Counted from the stretch's first letter, positions 44,251-54,070 are shown. The stretch is 59,406 bases of DNA from Roseibium denhamense (GCF_009711415.1 NZ_SMLZ01000089.1:1-59406), one strand, 5' to 3'. Notes: a model not told the origin generated them from the sequence alone. Made by a program: numbers and translations.

Positions 44251-45159
44251 TTACGTCCCGTTTTTCAATTGAAGCGCGCGTTTATAAACCACGTCACGCT
44301 CCAAACCGGTCGCTTTAGAGATTTTCTTGGCGGCCGCGCTCACGGGCATGTCGGCAAGCGCCTCACTTAGCAAAGCATCCAGATCAGCGGCATCTTCGCG
44401 CGGCTTGTTCCCTGGCGGGCCAACCAGAATGACGATCTCGCCCTTAACCGTTTGATCGGCAAATCGCGTTGAAAGCTCGTCCAGGGATCCGCGTTCAAAA
44501 GTTTCAAAGCGTTTGGTTAGTTCCCGGGCGACCACCGCTTCCCGGTCCGCTCCCATGACATCCGCCATGGCAGAAAGCGTCGCGCCGGTCCGATGCGGGG
44601 ATTCAAAGAAAACAAGGGTTGAGGGCAGTACAGCCAGCTCTTGCAGCCGCCGGGTTTTGGGCCCGCCCTTTTGGGGGAGGAACCCGGCAAACGTCACTGT
44701 ATCACTGGGAAGACCGGCCGCAACCAGTCCGGCAAGAGGAGCCGATGCACCTGGAATGGGGATCACCTTATGTCCCTGTGAAACCACATCCCGCACAAGC
44801 CGGTATCCGGGGTCCGAGACAAGAGGCGTTCCCGCATCCGAGACGAGCGCCACAGCCCGTCCGGCTTCGAGGTCTGCCAGTATTCGCGGCCGCTGTTTGT
44901 CCGCATTGTGCTCGTGATACGGGATCATCGGCGTTTTGAGCCCGAATTTCTGCGTCAGCGTACCGGTTACGCGGGTGTCTTCGCACGCAATAACATGTGC
45001 GGCAGCAAGTGTTTCCAGGGCCCTGACGGTAATATCACCCAGATTTCCGATCGGAGTGGAGACAATATAAAGCGCAGTTTCCAGGCTCGGAGCTTTGAAA
45101 GCGTGTTCGGACAAGATGTACCGGTTCCTGACCGGTGAAGCGCTGTCTGACTCTGACAT
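44251..45159 (-). CDS. rsmI: 16S rRNA (cytidine-1402-2'-O)-methyltransferase
   Basis: 302 residues, tetrapyrrole-methylase fold: ALYIVSTPIGNLGDITVRAL at residues 28-47, LVSDAGTPLVSDPGYRLVR, IPGASAPLAGLVAAGLPSD and FAGFLPQKGGPKTRRLQEL. It methylates the 2'-O of C1402 in 16S rRNA. It is first of the rsmI-yraN pair and diverges from lpoA, the same three genes that cluster in E. coli (yraL-lpoA-yraN). Confidence 0.95.
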   Translation of the reverse strand: MSESDSASPVRNRYILSEHAFKAPSLETALYIVSTPIGNLGDITVRALETLAAAHVIACEDTRVTGTLTQKFGLKTPMIPYHEHNADKQRPRILADLEAGRAVALVSDAGTPLVSDPGYRLVRDVVSQGHKVIPIPGASAPLAGLVAAGLPSDTVTFAGFLPQKGGPKTRRLQELAVLPSTLVFFESPHRTGATLSAMADVMGADREAVVARELTKRFETFERGSLDELSTRFADQTVKGEIVILVGPPGNKPREDAADLDALLSEALADMPVSAAAKKISKATGLERDVVYKRALQLKNGT

Positions 45160-45359
45160 GGCTTATGTCCTCTTCCATCCACCAGGCGCCGCTCAAGCCG
45201 TATCATCAGCAAGCTGCCTGTTCCTGCGCTACCCGCCCGGCGTACTCAAAGCAAGCACAAATCCACTATTCTTCCGGGACTTAAGGCATTCATTTGGCCC
45301 CAAAACTGGACAGTCCACCAATGAATACGTAAATCTTTCAAGCGGGGTGGCGGAACAAC

Positions 45360-46574
45360 GTGACTTATGGAATGCGGGGCAAGACCGTGCAACACAGCAA
45401 ACGGACCTTCATAAAACTGGCTCTGGCCGGGGGCAGCAGTCTTATGCTGGCCGGATGCCTTGGCTCGTCCTTGGGCTCCTTGCCTGGCGACCAGGTGCAG
45501 CCCAGCGCGCAGCCGCAGGTGACGGGTGAAACCATCGGCACCGGTTCGGTTCGGGTCGGACTCCTGCTGCCGCTCTCGGGAAACAACAGCATCGGCACGG
45601 TCTTCAAGAATTCCGCGGCCCTTGCCCTTCAAAACTTCCCGAATGCGGACGTCCAGCTTCTGGTCAAAGACACCCAAGGCACGTCTGAGGGTGGCCGGGC
45701 CGCCGCACAATCTGCAATCTCGGAAGGCGCGGAACTGCTTCTGGGACCCGTCTTCTCGCCGGCTGTTGCCGGTGCTGGCGCGGCCGCCCGCAGAACAGGT
45801 GTTCCGGTGGTTGCCTTTTCAACGGATACTTCTGTTGCGGCGCGCGGCGTCTACCTGCTCAGCTTCTTGCCAGAGAGCGATGTCAAACGCATCATCGGGT
45901 ATGCGAATAGCCAGCAGAAACGCTCCTATGCCGCACTGATCCCGGACGGTTCTTATGGCGCCGTAGTGGAAGCTGCCTTCCGCCAGGAAGTTGGCCGGGG
46001 CGGGGGGCGGATAGCCTCTATCCAGCGGTATTCCATGAGCGGCTCGGACACATCGGATCTGGTTGCCAAGACAAATGCGCTTCAATCCTCACTTGGCAGT
46101 ATCGATGCACTCTTCGTCCCCGCCGGAGGAGGTGTTCCCGGGCTTGTGGTGCAGACGCTTGTCAGCCAGAATGCAAATCTTGGCACTGTGAAGCTCCTGG
46201 GATCGGGCCAATGGGACACCAACCAAGTCCGGAACAATCCGGTTTTGGCCGGATCCTGGTATGCCGGACCCGAGGACGAAGGCTTCAAGGCCTTCGCTCA
46301 GCGTTATCGATCCACCTATGGATCTGCGCCACCGCGCAATGCAAGCCTCGTTTATGACGGGGTCACCCTTGCAGCCGGGCTGATCAGGTCCGCCGGACCG
46401 CAGCGCTTCCAGCAGAGTATTCTTACCAACCGGGATGGCTTTATCGGTATCGATGGCCTGTTCCGGTTCAAGAACAACGGCTTGAATGAGCGCGGCCTCG
46501 CCGTTTATCAGGTGACGGGCAGCGGAACACAGGTTATTTCTCCCGCTCCAAGGGATTTCCGGTCCGGTTTCTGA
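45360..46574 (+). CDS. LpoA-type penicillin-binding-protein activator lipoprotein
   Basis: 404 residues. Signal with a twin basic start and lipobox LAGC (Cys33, from KLALAGGSSLMLAGC). The mature part is a type I periplasmic-binding fold: VGLLLPLSGNNSIGTVFKNS, AALALQNFPNADVQLLVKDT, LLGPVFSPAVAGAGAAARRT. The family activates PBP1a-type peptidoglycan synthases from the outer membrane. The start codon could be GTG at 45360 or ATG at 45372. It diverges from rsmI-yraN, matching the enterobacterial neighbourhood. It is much shorter than E. coli LpoA because the N-terminal TPR domain is absent. Confidence 0.85.
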   Translation: MTYGMRGKTVQHSKRTFIKLALAGGSSLMLAGCLGSSLGSLPGDQVQPSAQPQVTGETIGTGSVRVGLLLPLSGNNSIGTVFKNSAALALQNFPNADVQLLVKDTQGTSEGGRAAAQSAISEGAELLLGPVFSPAVAGAGAAARRTGVPVVAFSTDTSVAARGVYLLSFLPESDVKRIIGYANSQQKRSYAALIPDGSYGAVVEAAFRQEVGRGGGRIASIQRYSMSGSDTSDLVAKTNALQSSLGSIDALFVPAGGGVPGLVVQTLVSQNANLGTVKLLGSGQWDTNQVRNNPVLAGSWYAGPEDEGFKAFAQRYRSTYGSAPPRNASLVYDGVTLAAGLIRSAGPQRFQQSILTNRDGFIGIDGLFRFKNNGLNERGLAVYQVTGSGTQVISPAPRDFRSGF

Positions 46575-46698
46575 CCGGCGTTTTCGGGATCTGCGGTTAG
46601 ATCAGCTTCGGGTGTTTTAACAAGACGCCTGATGCTCTAGGTGGGAAACGCATGCCGCCCTTCATGCATGCGGTGTCCCGAAAAAGGATGCGGTGCTC

Positions 46699-47925
46699 AT
46701 GCTGGCAGGAAAACAGATCGTTCTGATCATCAGCGGCGGCATCGCTGCTTACAAATCACTCGATCTGATCCGCCGGCTGAAAGATCGCGGTGCCCGTGTC
46801 ATTCCAATCATGACCAAGGGCGCGCAGGAATTCATTACGCCATTGGCGGTGGGCGCGCTTTCCGCCGAAATGGTCTTTACCGATCTGTTCGACCGCGCTG
46901 CGGAACATGATGTTGGCCATATCCGGCTGGCCCGTGACCACGACATGGTCCTCATTGCACCGGCAACTGCGGACCTGATGGCCAAGATGGCGCACGGTAT
47001 CGCCGATGATTTGGCAACGGCCGTCCTGCTTGCAACCGACAAACCGGTTCTTGTGGCGCCCGCCATGAACCCTAAGATGTGGCAAAACCCGGCAACACAG
47101 ACCAATTCCAAAGCCTTGGAAGCACGCGGCGTCCTGTTCTCAGGACCCGCATCTGGAGAAATGGCTGAAAAGGGCGAGGCAGGCACTGGCCGTATGTCCG
47201 AACCGTTGGACATTGTGGCCGCAGTAGAGGCCCATTTCTGGGAAGCTGCACAAACCTCCCGATCACTGCCGCTCGCCGGAAAACATGTGTTGATCACATC
47301 CGGTCCGACCCATGAGCCGATCGATCCGGTGCGCTACATCGCCAACCGGTCATCGGGGAAACAGGGGCAGGCCCTGGCCCGCGCGGCTTACGAAGCAGGC
47401 GCACGGGTCACGCTCATCAGCGGCCCAGTTGACCTGGCCCCACCTGACAACATTCATGTTCAACGGGTAGAAAGCGCCGCCGAAATGCTGGAGGCTGTTC
47501 TTTCACATCTGCCGGCTGATATTGCGATTATGGCGGCAGCAGTCGCGGATTGGCATGTTGCCGAACAGGGCGCGGAAAAAATCAAGAAGGATGGCAGCGG
47601 CCAACCGCCTGCGCTTCATCTGGCCGAAAACCCGGATATCCTCGCAACGATTGGCCATCATGACAGCCTTCGTCCCGAACTCCTGATCGGATTTGCCGCA
47701 GAAACCCAGAACCTGATTGAGAACGCAACCGGCAAACTCCGGCGGAAGAAGGCCGACTGGATTGTCGCAAATGATGTCAGTCCTGAAACGGGCATCATGG
47801 GCGGGGACAGGAACACAGTCCGGCTTGTTCACACCGATGGCGTTGAGGATTGGCCCGCCATGGACAAGCCGGATGTTGCCAGGCAGATCATTGCACGGGC
47901 CGCAAAACATCTGTCCAGCCGGTAA
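46699..47925 (+). CDS. coaBC: bifunctional phosphopantothenoylcysteine decarboxylase/synthase
   Basis: 408 residues. CoaC part: IVLIISGGIAAYKSLDLIRR, the PAMNPKMWQNPATQ loop, and SGEMAEKGEAGTGRM. CoaB part: ITSGPTHEPIDPVRYIANRS, then SSGKQGQALARAA and the KIKKDGSG motif. It carries out two steps of coenzyme A synthesis. ATG 46699 was used; a GTG two codons upstream is possible. dut lies further downstream, a common pairing, but here four unrelated genes intervene. Confidence 0.95.
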   Translation: MLAGKQIVLIISGGIAAYKSLDLIRRLKDRGARVIPIMTKGAQEFITPLAVGALSAEMVFTDLFDRAAEHDVGHIRLARDHDMVLIAPATADLMAKMAHGIADDLATAVLLATDKPVLVAPAMNPKMWQNPATQTNSKALEARGVLFSGPASGEMAEKGEAGTGRMSEPLDIVAAVEAHFWEAAQTSRSLPLAGKHVLITSGPTHEPIDPVRYIANRSSGKQGQALARAAYEAGARVTLISGPVDLAPPDNIHVQRVESAAEMLEAVLSHLPADIAIMAAAVADWHVAEQGAEKIKKDGSGQPPALHLAENPDILATIGHHDSLRPELLIGFAAETQNLIENATGKLRRKKADWIVANDVSPETGIMGGDRNTVRLVHTDGVEDWPAMDKPDVARQIIARAAKHLSSR

Positions 47926-47972
47926 AGGGGCTAGTTGCTAGCAGGGCCCGTCAAATCCAGATCATTCATGCG

Positions 47973-48761
47973 TCACGCTGCGAATTGGTAATAGCTCATG
48001 CTGATTGAGCCGTATTCATAGCTGCGGTGCATCAGGTCCGGTTCTCCGCCTCCGGAAGCCCCAAACGCGAAGAACAATGGCAACAGATGCTCCTCCGTCG
48101 GGTGGTTTTGCCGGAAGCCGGGAGCGTCCGCAAGCGGCTCGAAATAGTCGATCTGGCCATCGTTCAAGCCCTTGTCCAGCCAGGCATCGAACGTTTTCGC
48201 CCAATCGGGAGCCGCGCTGCCTTGCGGAGCGAGTGCCCTCAGATTGTGGGTCGTGCTTCCCGATCCGGCAATCAGAACTCCCCGCTCCTTCAAAGGCGCC
48301 AGTGTCTGTCCAAGCTTATAGACAGATGACGGTGTGCTGCCATCCGGCAGGGAGAGTGCCACTATAGGTACATCGGCATGCGGAAAGGCGAGCGAGAGAG
48401 GAACCCAGGCACCGTGGTCAAGCCCGGCATTGCCATCCAGCTCGACGTCGTAGCCATCAGCCTCCAATAGTTTGGCAGCCGCGTCCACCGTCGCAACATC
48501 CGCCTGGGCTTTGTAGTCGATTTCATAGAGTTCGGCCGGAAATCCGCGAAAATCATGGACGGTCTTCAGCGGGCCCGGCGCGGACAGTTTCAAGCCCTTT
48601 GTTTCCCAATGGGCCGAAAGAATAAGAATTGCTGCCGGTTTTGGCCGGGCCGCGAAGGTTTGCGAAAGAAAGCGGCTCGCCGGGGTATCCTCGACGGCAA
48701 GTGTGGGCGCTCCATGGGCTAAAAAGACCGGCGGAACACTATGTGGAGATGTTTCTGGCAT
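47973..48761 (-). CDS. 4,5-DOPA-dioxygenase-type extradiol dioxygenase (DODA family)
   Basis: 262 residues of the LigB/DODA family. Metal motifs: FLAHGAPTLAVED near residue 13, ILILSAHWETKG near 45, GLDHGAWVPLSLAFP near 117, and AGSGSTTHNLRAL near 160. It cleaves aromatic rings of catechol type (E. coli YgiD is the prototype). The substrate is unknown. It is convergent with coaBC. Confidence 0.9.
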   Translation of the reverse strand: MPETSPHSVPPVFLAHGAPTLAVEDTPASRFLSQTFAARPKPAAILILSAHWETKGLKLSAPGPLKTVHDFRGFPAELYEIDYKAQADVATVDAAAKLLEADGYDVELDGNAGLDHGAWVPLSLAFPHADVPIVALSLPDGSTPSSVYKLGQTLAPLKERGVLIAGSGSTTHNLRALAPQGSAAPDWAKTFDAWLDKGLNDGQIDYFEPLADAPGFRQNHPTEEHLLPLFFAFGASGGGEPDLMHRSYEYGSISMSYYQFAA

Positions 48762-48912
48762 TGAGAGATCCTTCCATCGCGGACACGATCATTGGATCGT
48801 ACTAAGACGAAAGATGGTTGTTCCCCTCAAGCACACAAGCCAACCGATATGAAACATATTGTTCAATAATTGAGGACAGTCCACAGTCATATGATGGCTT
48901 CACAAACGAAAA

Positions 48913-48936
48913 CGGCGCCCTTTCGATGGGGCGCCG
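48913..48936 (-). terminator. terminator after the OmpA-family gene
   Basis: CGGCGCCC / GGGCGCCG, an 8-bp perfect stem with an 8-base loop, 22 bp after the stop. On the minus strand it is followed by TTTTCGTTTG. It fits the minus-strand OmpA-family gene. Confidence 0.8.
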
Positions 48937-48957
48937 CATAAGCCTAATCTGGAGCGA

Positions 48958-49539
48958 CTACCGATAGCCGAGATTGATCAGTTGAACCCGCCGGTTGATC
49001 GCTGCATCCGGATCGGCAGGATCGCGCAGCTGCTCCTCACCCAGACCAACTGCATAGAGGTAATCACTCGGTACCCGGAAGGTCGTGACCAAAGCCTCGC
49101 GAATGGACTGTGCCCGGCGCAGTGACAAATCCAGATTATACTCCCGTGCGCCCTTCGCATCCGTATGGCCGACTATGAAGAACGTCTGTCCTTGCAGGTA
49201 GGGTGTGTGAAGCGCGTCCGCAATCAGACCGACGGATTCAAAGGATTCCGGTCGGATGCGTGCAGAATCGAAATCAAATGTGATCTCGAGATTGAATTGG
49301 CGGAGCGTTGCCAGCTTGTCCGCCAGCGGCAGGGACTGGGGGGCGTTTGCCCCCGGATATTTTTGAATGTTTTCGAGCGCAGCTTTTTGCAGCTCGTCTG
49401 CCGACAATTCCACTTCCTGCTGTGCGCCTTGAAGTGAATTGATAATTTCGTTGCGGCTCAATTTGGTTTGGGCGGAGGCCTGAATGCTCGTCAGCGCAAG
49501 CGCCCCGGCGGCCAAGGCACCGATGAAAATCCTGTTCAT
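48958..49539 (-). CDS. OmpA-family outer membrane/peptidoglycan-binding protein
   Basis: 193 residues. Signal peptide (IFIGALAAGALALTSIQASA, cleavage near residue 23), an alpha-helical linker (NEIINSLQGAQQEVEL), and an OmpA C-terminal domain with FFIVGHTDAKGAREYNLDLS (near 130) and LRRAQSIREAL. Binding to diaminopimelate in peptidoglycan is expected. The start at 49539 is fixed by the signal peptide. It lies 22 bp after the cysteine-rich repeat gene, likely co-transcribed. Confidence 0.88.
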   Translation of the reverse strand: MNRIFIGALAAGALALTSIQASAQTKLSRNEIINSLQGAQQEVELSADELQKAALENIQKYPGANAPQSLPLADKLATLRQFNLEITFDFDSARIRPESFESVGLIADALHTPYLQGQTFFIVGHTDAKGAREYNLDLSLRRAQSIREALVTTFRVPSDYLYAVGLGEEQLRDPADPDAAINRRVQLINLGYR

Positions 49540-49561
49540 GGGACAAACTCCAATTTCAAAA

Positions 49562-49981
49562 TCAGCGGTAACCGGCCAGATCAATCGCGGTGTTGCACTT
49601 CTTGCTCACGACACGCTCGGACTTCAAAAGACAGCGCAGCACATGACCGGCACCGGGCTTCCGGTCACCGCAATACTGGCGCGCGTCATTGGCGCAAATT
49701 TCAGGCGCAGCGGCCTGGGCGGCAAGGCGCTCCTGAATAAGGGTAGTCACAACGGCAAAATCTTCGGTGCATTTGGCCGAGACCTTGTCCTGGTTCTGAA
49801 CAAGGCATTGTCCAATTCCGTTGTTGGCGAGCGTTGCCGTTTTACAGTAGCTCTCAATGTCATTTCCGCAACTTGCAGCCAGGATCTTGATCGCATCCGC
49901 AAACCCGACCGTCTGGGCCGTTGCGGCAGGCGCGCCTGTAAGCATCAACGCGGCCGAAACCGCAAGTATCCAACGTGGCAT
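49562..49981 (-). CDS. secreted cysteine-rich repeat protein (GLG1/Cys_rich_FGFR type)
   Basis: 139 residues with a signal peptide (ILAVSAALMLTGAPAATA). Two repeats follow with identical spacing: Cys-x7-Cys-x12-Cys-x11-Cys at about residues 37-70 and 94-127. Tyr precedes the second Cys (IESYC, ARQYC). This is the cysteine-rich repeat found in eukaryotic Golgi apparatus protein 1 and in many alphaproteobacterial secreted proteins. Function unknown. The start at 49981 gives a normal signal; an ATG 9 codons upstream is less likely. It appears to form a two-gene operon with the OmpA-family gene. Confidence 0.75.
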   Translation of the reverse strand: MPRWILAVSAALMLTGAPAATAQTVGFADAIKILAASCGNDIESYCKTATLANNGIGQCLVQNQDKVSAKCTEDFAVVTTLIQERLAAQAAAPEICANDARQYCGDRKPGAGHVLRCLLKSERVVSKKCNTAIDLAGYR

Positions 49982-50161
49982 GGTGCAAATCTCCCTGCTA
50001 TTCAGCACCCTAACGATAGGGAAGATCTTTTCAGGAGAGTGTTACGAGTGCAAGTAGGCAATTCCCTATCTTTCGTCTTGGTTTGCATTTCCCGGTACGG
50101 CCGCTTGACAGGTCATGGCAAATGTCGTCACTCGCCCCGAGTTAGGGTTTAGGAACACGTC

Positions 50162-50608
50162 ATGACCGTTTCACTGGAAATCAAGCGGCTGCCGCATGGC
50201 CGGGACCTGCCATTGCCAGCTTATCAGTCCGAGCTTGCAGCGGGCCTCGATCTCATGGCCGCGCTGGACGCGCCTGTTGTTTTGGATCCGGGAACGCGCG
50301 CCCTTATCCCTACCGGCTTGTCGATCGCTCTGCCTGGCGGATACGAAGCGCAAGTCCGGCCCCGGTCCGGCCTGGCAGCAAAGCATGGCGTCACTGTTTT
50401 GAACACGCCCGGAACCATCGACGCTGACTATCGTGGGGAGGTTAAGGTCATTCTGGTCAATCTGGGCCAAGACCCTTTCACTGTCACGCGCAGCGAACGG
50501 ATTGCCCAAATGGTGATCGCGCCGGTTCTCCAGGCAATGTTAGTTGAGGTTGAAGAGCTGGCAGAAACATCCCGTGGGTCTGGCGGTTTCGGCTCAACAG
50601 GCCGGTGA
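50162..50608 (+). CDS. dut: dUTP diphosphatase
   Basis: 148 residues, trimeric dUTPase. Motifs in order: motif 1 [10 protein letters not shown], motif 2 [11 protein letters not shown], motif 3 [16 protein letters not shown], motif 4 [10 protein letters not shown], and the glycine-rich C-terminal motif 5 [11 protein letters not shown]. It hydrolyses dUTP to dUMP, keeping uracil out of DNA. It is followed 27 bp later by a HAD phosphatase. Confidence 0.95.
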   Translation: MTVSLEIKRLPHGRDLPLPAYQSELAAGLDLMAALDAPVVLDPGTRALIPTGLSIALPGGYEAQVRPRSGLAAKHGVTVLNTPGTIDADYRGEVKVILVNLGQDPFTVTRSERIAQMVIAPVLQAMLVEVEELAETSRGSGGFGSTGR

Positions 50609-50635
50609 TTTTCCACTGCACAGGGAGCAACGGGA

Positions 50636-51295
50636 ATGGGTCCCAGTCTGGTTATTTTCGATTGTGATGGCGTCCTTGTGGATACCGAACGTGTGACGAA
50701 TGCTAATATGGCCGAGATTGTGACCGAACTCGGCCACCCCATGACCGGTCCGGAGTGTCAGCGCACATTCATGGGCAGAACGCTGGAAAATGTACAGGAA
50801 CTCATTGAAGAGCTGATTGGCCGGCACCTACCGGCCGATTGGCCGGAACAGGTCCGGCGCCGGGATTTCGAGAGTTTTCAAAAAGGTGTTGATGCCATCC
50901 CCGGTGTTGCAGCGGTTCTTGACGACTTGGACAGCTGCCAAATGCCCTATTGCGTGGGCTCTTCCGGAAAATACTCCAAGATGCGGACAACACTTGGAAG
51001 CTCCGGGCTTTTGGGCCGCCTTGAGGGCCGCCTGTTCTCGGCTGAAGATTGCACACGCGGAAAACCGGCACCCGATGTTTTCCTTCTGGCTGCGGACAAG
51101 ATGGGATTTGACCCCAAGGACTGCGTCGTGATTGAGGACAGCCTTCCAGGTGTCCAAGCCGCGGTTGCAGCCGGTATGGCCGTTTACGCCTATGTCGAGG
51201 ATCCTTCGTGCGACCGGAAAGCGCTTTTAGAGGCCGGGGCGGTGCTCTTTGAGCGGATGAGCGATCTTCCAGAGCTTCTGTTTGCCAATTCTTAG
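50636..51295 (+). CDS. HAD-superfamily phosphatase (beta-phosphoglucomutase/YieH-like)
   Basis: 219 residues. Motif I FDCDGVLVDTERV at residues 8-20, cap domain in the middle, motif II YCVGSSGKYSK, motif III KPAPDVFLLAADKM, motif IV CVVIEDSLPGVQAAVAAG. It is a cytoplasmic phosphatase or mutase of the YieH/Gph branch. The substrate is not predictable from sequence. Confidence 0.9.
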   Translation: MGPSLVIFDCDGVLVDTERVTNANMAEIVTELGHPMTGPECQRTFMGRTLENVQELIEELIGRHLPADWPEQVRRRDFESFQKGVDAIPGVAAVLDDLDSCQMPYCVGSSGKYSKMRTTLGSSGLLGRLEGRLFSAEDCTRGKPAPDVFLLAADKMGFDPKDCVVIEDSLPGVQAAVAAGMAVYAYVEDPSCDRKALLEAGAVLFERMSDLPELLFANS

Positions 51296-51428
51296 GTGTT
51301 CGGCAGAAAACCATTTCCGGACAATGGAGGGATTGGCAAGATGCGTCCCTTAAAACTTTTCCAGACCGGTATTATGTTGGAACAAAGCTGATCCGATAAT
51401 GGCAGCTGACCATGCTGGGGAGTGTACA

Positions 51429-52388
51429 ATGACCATCAAAACCCACGGCCGCGGGAAGATTTATTCCTCCATCACGGAGACAATCGGAGATACACCGATT
51501 GTCCGGCTGGACCGGATAGCCAATGCCCATGGGGTAAAAGCAAACCTCTTGGCCAAGCTCGAGTTCTTCAACCCGATTGCCAGCGTCAAGGACCGGATCG
51601 GCGTTGCCATGATTGAAGCCATGGAAGCCGATGGCCGGATCAAACCTGGCGAGACCACGCTCGTGGAGCCAACTTCGGGAAACACAGGCATTGGTCTGGC
51701 GTTCGTGGCAGCGGCAAAAGGCTATCGGCTCATTCTGGTCATGCCGGAGACCATGTCCGTTGAACGCCGGAAGATGTTCAAGCTGCTCGGCGCAGAACTT
51801 GAGCTCACCGAGGGTCCAAAGGGCATGAAAGGTGCGATTGCGCGCGCCAATGAACTGCTGCAGGAGATCGAGGGCGCGGTTATGCCGCAACAGTTCGAGA
51901 ATCCCGCCAACCCGGAAATCCACCGCAACACGACCGCCGAAGAAATCTGGAATGATACCAGCGGCAACATTGACGTTTTCGTGTCTGGCATCGGCACCGG
52001 CGGCACCATCACCGGCGTCTCTCAGGTCTTGAAGGAGCGCAAGCCGAGTGTGCATGTGATTGCGGTTGAGCCGGCCGACAGCCCAATCCTGTCCGGCGGC
52101 CAGCCTGGGCCGCACAAGATCCAGGGGATCGGTGCCGGTTTCGTACCTGGCATCCTGGACACATCGGTTTTCGACGAAGTTGCCACGGTCGGCAACGACG
52201 ATGCGTTTGCGATGGCGCGGGAACTTGCCAAGACGGAAGGCATACCGGTCGGCATTTCATCAGGCGCCGCAGTGACGGCCGCGATCAGGGCCGGTCAGCG
52301 CGATGAAATGACCGGTAAGAACATCGTCGTAATCATTCCGTCTTTTGCCGAGCGCTATCTGTCGACGGCCCTTTTCGAGGGTCTCTGA
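51429..52388 (+). CDS. cysK: cysteine synthase A
   Basis: 319 residues. PLP lysine in [15 protein letters not shown] (near Lys45), [20 protein letters not shown] near residue 70, glycine-rich [12 protein letters not shown] near 178, and [11 protein letters not shown] near the C terminus. It makes cysteine from O-acetylserine and sulfide. The start at 51429 fits the family better than an ATG ten codons upstream. A terminator hairpin follows. Confidence 0.95.
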   Translation: MTIKTHGRGKIYSSITETIGDTPIVRLDRIANAHGVKANLLAKLEFFNPIASVKDRIGVAMIEAMEADGRIKPGETTLVEPTSGNTGIGLAFVAAAKGYRLILVMPETMSVERRKMFKLLGAELELTEGPKGMKGAIARANELLQEIEGAVMPQQFENPANPEIHRNTTAEEIWNDTSGNIDVFVSGIGTGGTITGVSQVLKERKPSVHVIAVEPADSPILSGGQPGPHKIQGIGAGFVPGILDTSVFDEVATVGNDDAFAMARELAKTEGIPVGISSGAAVTAAIRAGQRDEMTGKNIVVIIPSFAERYLSTALFEGL

Positions 52389-52402
52389 TTTCAAAACGGG
52401 AC

Positions 52403-52430
52403 GACCGGGCATCTGAATGGCCCGGTCTTC
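52403..52430 (+). terminator. terminator after cysK
   Basis: GACCGGGC (52403-52410) and GCCCGGTC (52420-52427) form a perfect 8-bp stem with a 9-base loop, followed by TTCCC. It lies between convergent genes. The T tract is short. Confidence 0.7.
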
Positions 52431-52442
52431 CCGGAACTGATG

Positions 52443-53396
52443 TCACCGGTGATGTAAAACGCGCCCAATGGTGTTCATCAAGAGCTGGGCAGCCAAGGTG
52501 CTGGTGGAGCCGGTCGGATCATAATCTGGCGCAACTTCCACCAGATCTATCCCAGCAATTGTCCCGCGCCTTGCAAGGCCATCGATCAATTCCAGAATCT
52601 CATAATAGAGAAACCCGCCGTGGCTCGGTGTTCCCGTTCCCGGTGCGATTGACGGGTCGAAGGCATCGATGTCGATGGTGAGGTAATACCGCTGCTTGGC
52701 CGGGATGCGTGCCAGCATACCATCGATCCCCAACTTGCGGATATGGCGGACCGACTGGATGTCCGACCCCATCCGGCGGGCGTCCTCATACCCGTCGCGG
52801 GCCGTTGACGACACGTTGCGGATGCCGATCTGGCTGAGGCCGGTCACATAGTCTTTTTCAGCGGCCCGGCGCATGGGATTGCCATGGCCATAACGCACAC
52901 CGTGACGCTCGTCGACAAAATCGAGATGCGCATCAATCTGGACAACATGGATCGGCTCTTCTCCGTCAAAGGCATTGATGCACGGAATGTTCACCGAATG
53001 ATCGCCTCCCAAAACAACAGGCAGAGCGCCTGCGGCAAGGATCTTGCGGACACCTTCCTCGATGCGTCTATGGCTTTCTATCGTGTCGGTGTGGACGATA
53101 TCAGCATCACCAATGTCAACGATCCGTGTGGTCCCGGCGGGAAGATACGTGATGTCGTCTTCAAAATCGTAAGCGCCGGCATGGCCGAATGAAAACAGTG
53201 TCGAGGCTTCCCGGATCGCCCTTGGCCCCATGCGCGCACCCGAGCGCCATTGCGTGCCCAGATCGAACGGCGCGCCCAGAACGGCGACATCGGCTTCAAT
53301 GGCATCCCAGTCCGGCTGGTAGGGATATTTCCCGAAAGTACAAATCCCGACGAACGGCAAATTGAGCCGCCCACCTTCATACCCATGCGATGCCAT
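52443..53396 (-). CDS. agmatinase/guanidino-acid hydrolase (ureohydrolase family)
   Basis: 317 residues with the manganese-site motifs VVLGGDHSVNIP (near 125), QIDAHLDFVDERHG (near 152) and TIDIDAFDPSIAPGTGTP (near 235). It hydrolyses the guanidino group of agmatine, guanidinobutyrate or a related compound, releasing urea. Agmatinase and guanidinobutyrase cannot be told apart here. The start at 53396 was chosen by ribosome-site spacing. It is preceded by a GNAT gene on the same strand. Confidence 0.9.
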   Translation of the reverse strand: MASHGYEGGRLNLPFVGICTFGKYPYQPDWDAIEADVAVLGAPFDLGTQWRSGARMGPRAIREASTLFSFGHAGAYDFEDDITYLPAGTTRIVDIGDADIVHTDTIESHRRIEEGVRKILAAGALPVVLGGDHSVNIPCINAFDGEEPIHVVQIDAHLDFVDERHGVRYGHGNPMRRAAEKDYVTGLSQIGIRNVSSTARDGYEDARRMGSDIQSVRHIRKLGIDGMLARIPAKQRYYLTIDIDAFDPSIAPGTGTPSHGGFLYYEILELIDGLARRGTIAGIDLVEVAPDYDPTGSTSTLAAQLLMNTIGRVLHHR

Positions 53397-53455
53397 TTGT
53401 GCGCCCTCATACCTTGAACTCAATGAGCAAGGTTCAGGCGCATTGCCCCGCATCG

Positions 53456-54070
53456 TCAAGCAGTCTGAAGGTGTTTTTCCATTCTGGTCGCTGATGAAAA
53501 CCCAAAGACATATGCAAAGATGCCTGTCTCTTCTGTGCTGACGGCTTGAAATCCACGCCGCTCATAAAGCGCCCGGGCCCGCGTATTCGTATCGATGACA
53601 TCAAGCCGCACACGCTCATGACCGAGCATCTCCGCCTTACCGCAGACCGCATCCAGGAGCGCGGAGCCAACCCCCAAACCGCGGCTTTGCGGATCGACAA
53701 AGATCCCGTCCATCAATAGGCAATCCGGTTCCGGTTGCCGCTCGAGACTGTCGAGGACCATTCCCCGCCAAAAGCCACCTGCCCATCCGTAAAATGCCGC
53801 AAGTTCTTTGAGTCCGCCGCCCACCAGCGCTCCATTTGAGGTTTTGTATCCGGCGAGGCCGAGCAGTGTGCCATCAGGCCCGATTGCGCTGATGGCAAAA
53901 TCTGGGTTCAACACGTCTTCCAAAAAAGGAACCGCCTTGGTGGCCGGACCCATTACTTTGCCAAGCTTGCCTTGAAACGCATCCCAGAACAGCCGGGCGG
54001 CCCGGCCGCGCTGGTCTTCCGGGAACCCGTCTTCAATCCGAAGAGCTTTTGGTTCTTCTGCCGCCATCAA
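53456..54070 (-). CDS. GNAT-family N-acetyltransferase
   Basis: 204 residues. GNAT core: [20 protein letters not shown] (acetyl-CoA loop RGLGVG), [20 protein letters not shown] and [20 protein letters not shown]. The N-terminal part is less typical. It overlaps the YbjQ gene by 4 bp, so the two are co-translated. Substrate unknown. Confidence 0.85.
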   Translation of the reverse strand: MMAAEEPKALRIEDGFPEDQRGRAARLFWDAFQGKLGKVMGPATKAVPFLEDVLNPDFAISAIGPDGTLLGLAGYKTSNGALVGGGLKELAAFYGWAGGFWRGMVLDSLERQPEPDCLLMDGIFVDPQSRGLGVGSALLDAVCGKAEMLGHERVRLDVIDTNTRARALYERRGFQAVSTEETGIFAYVFGFSSATRMEKHLQTA

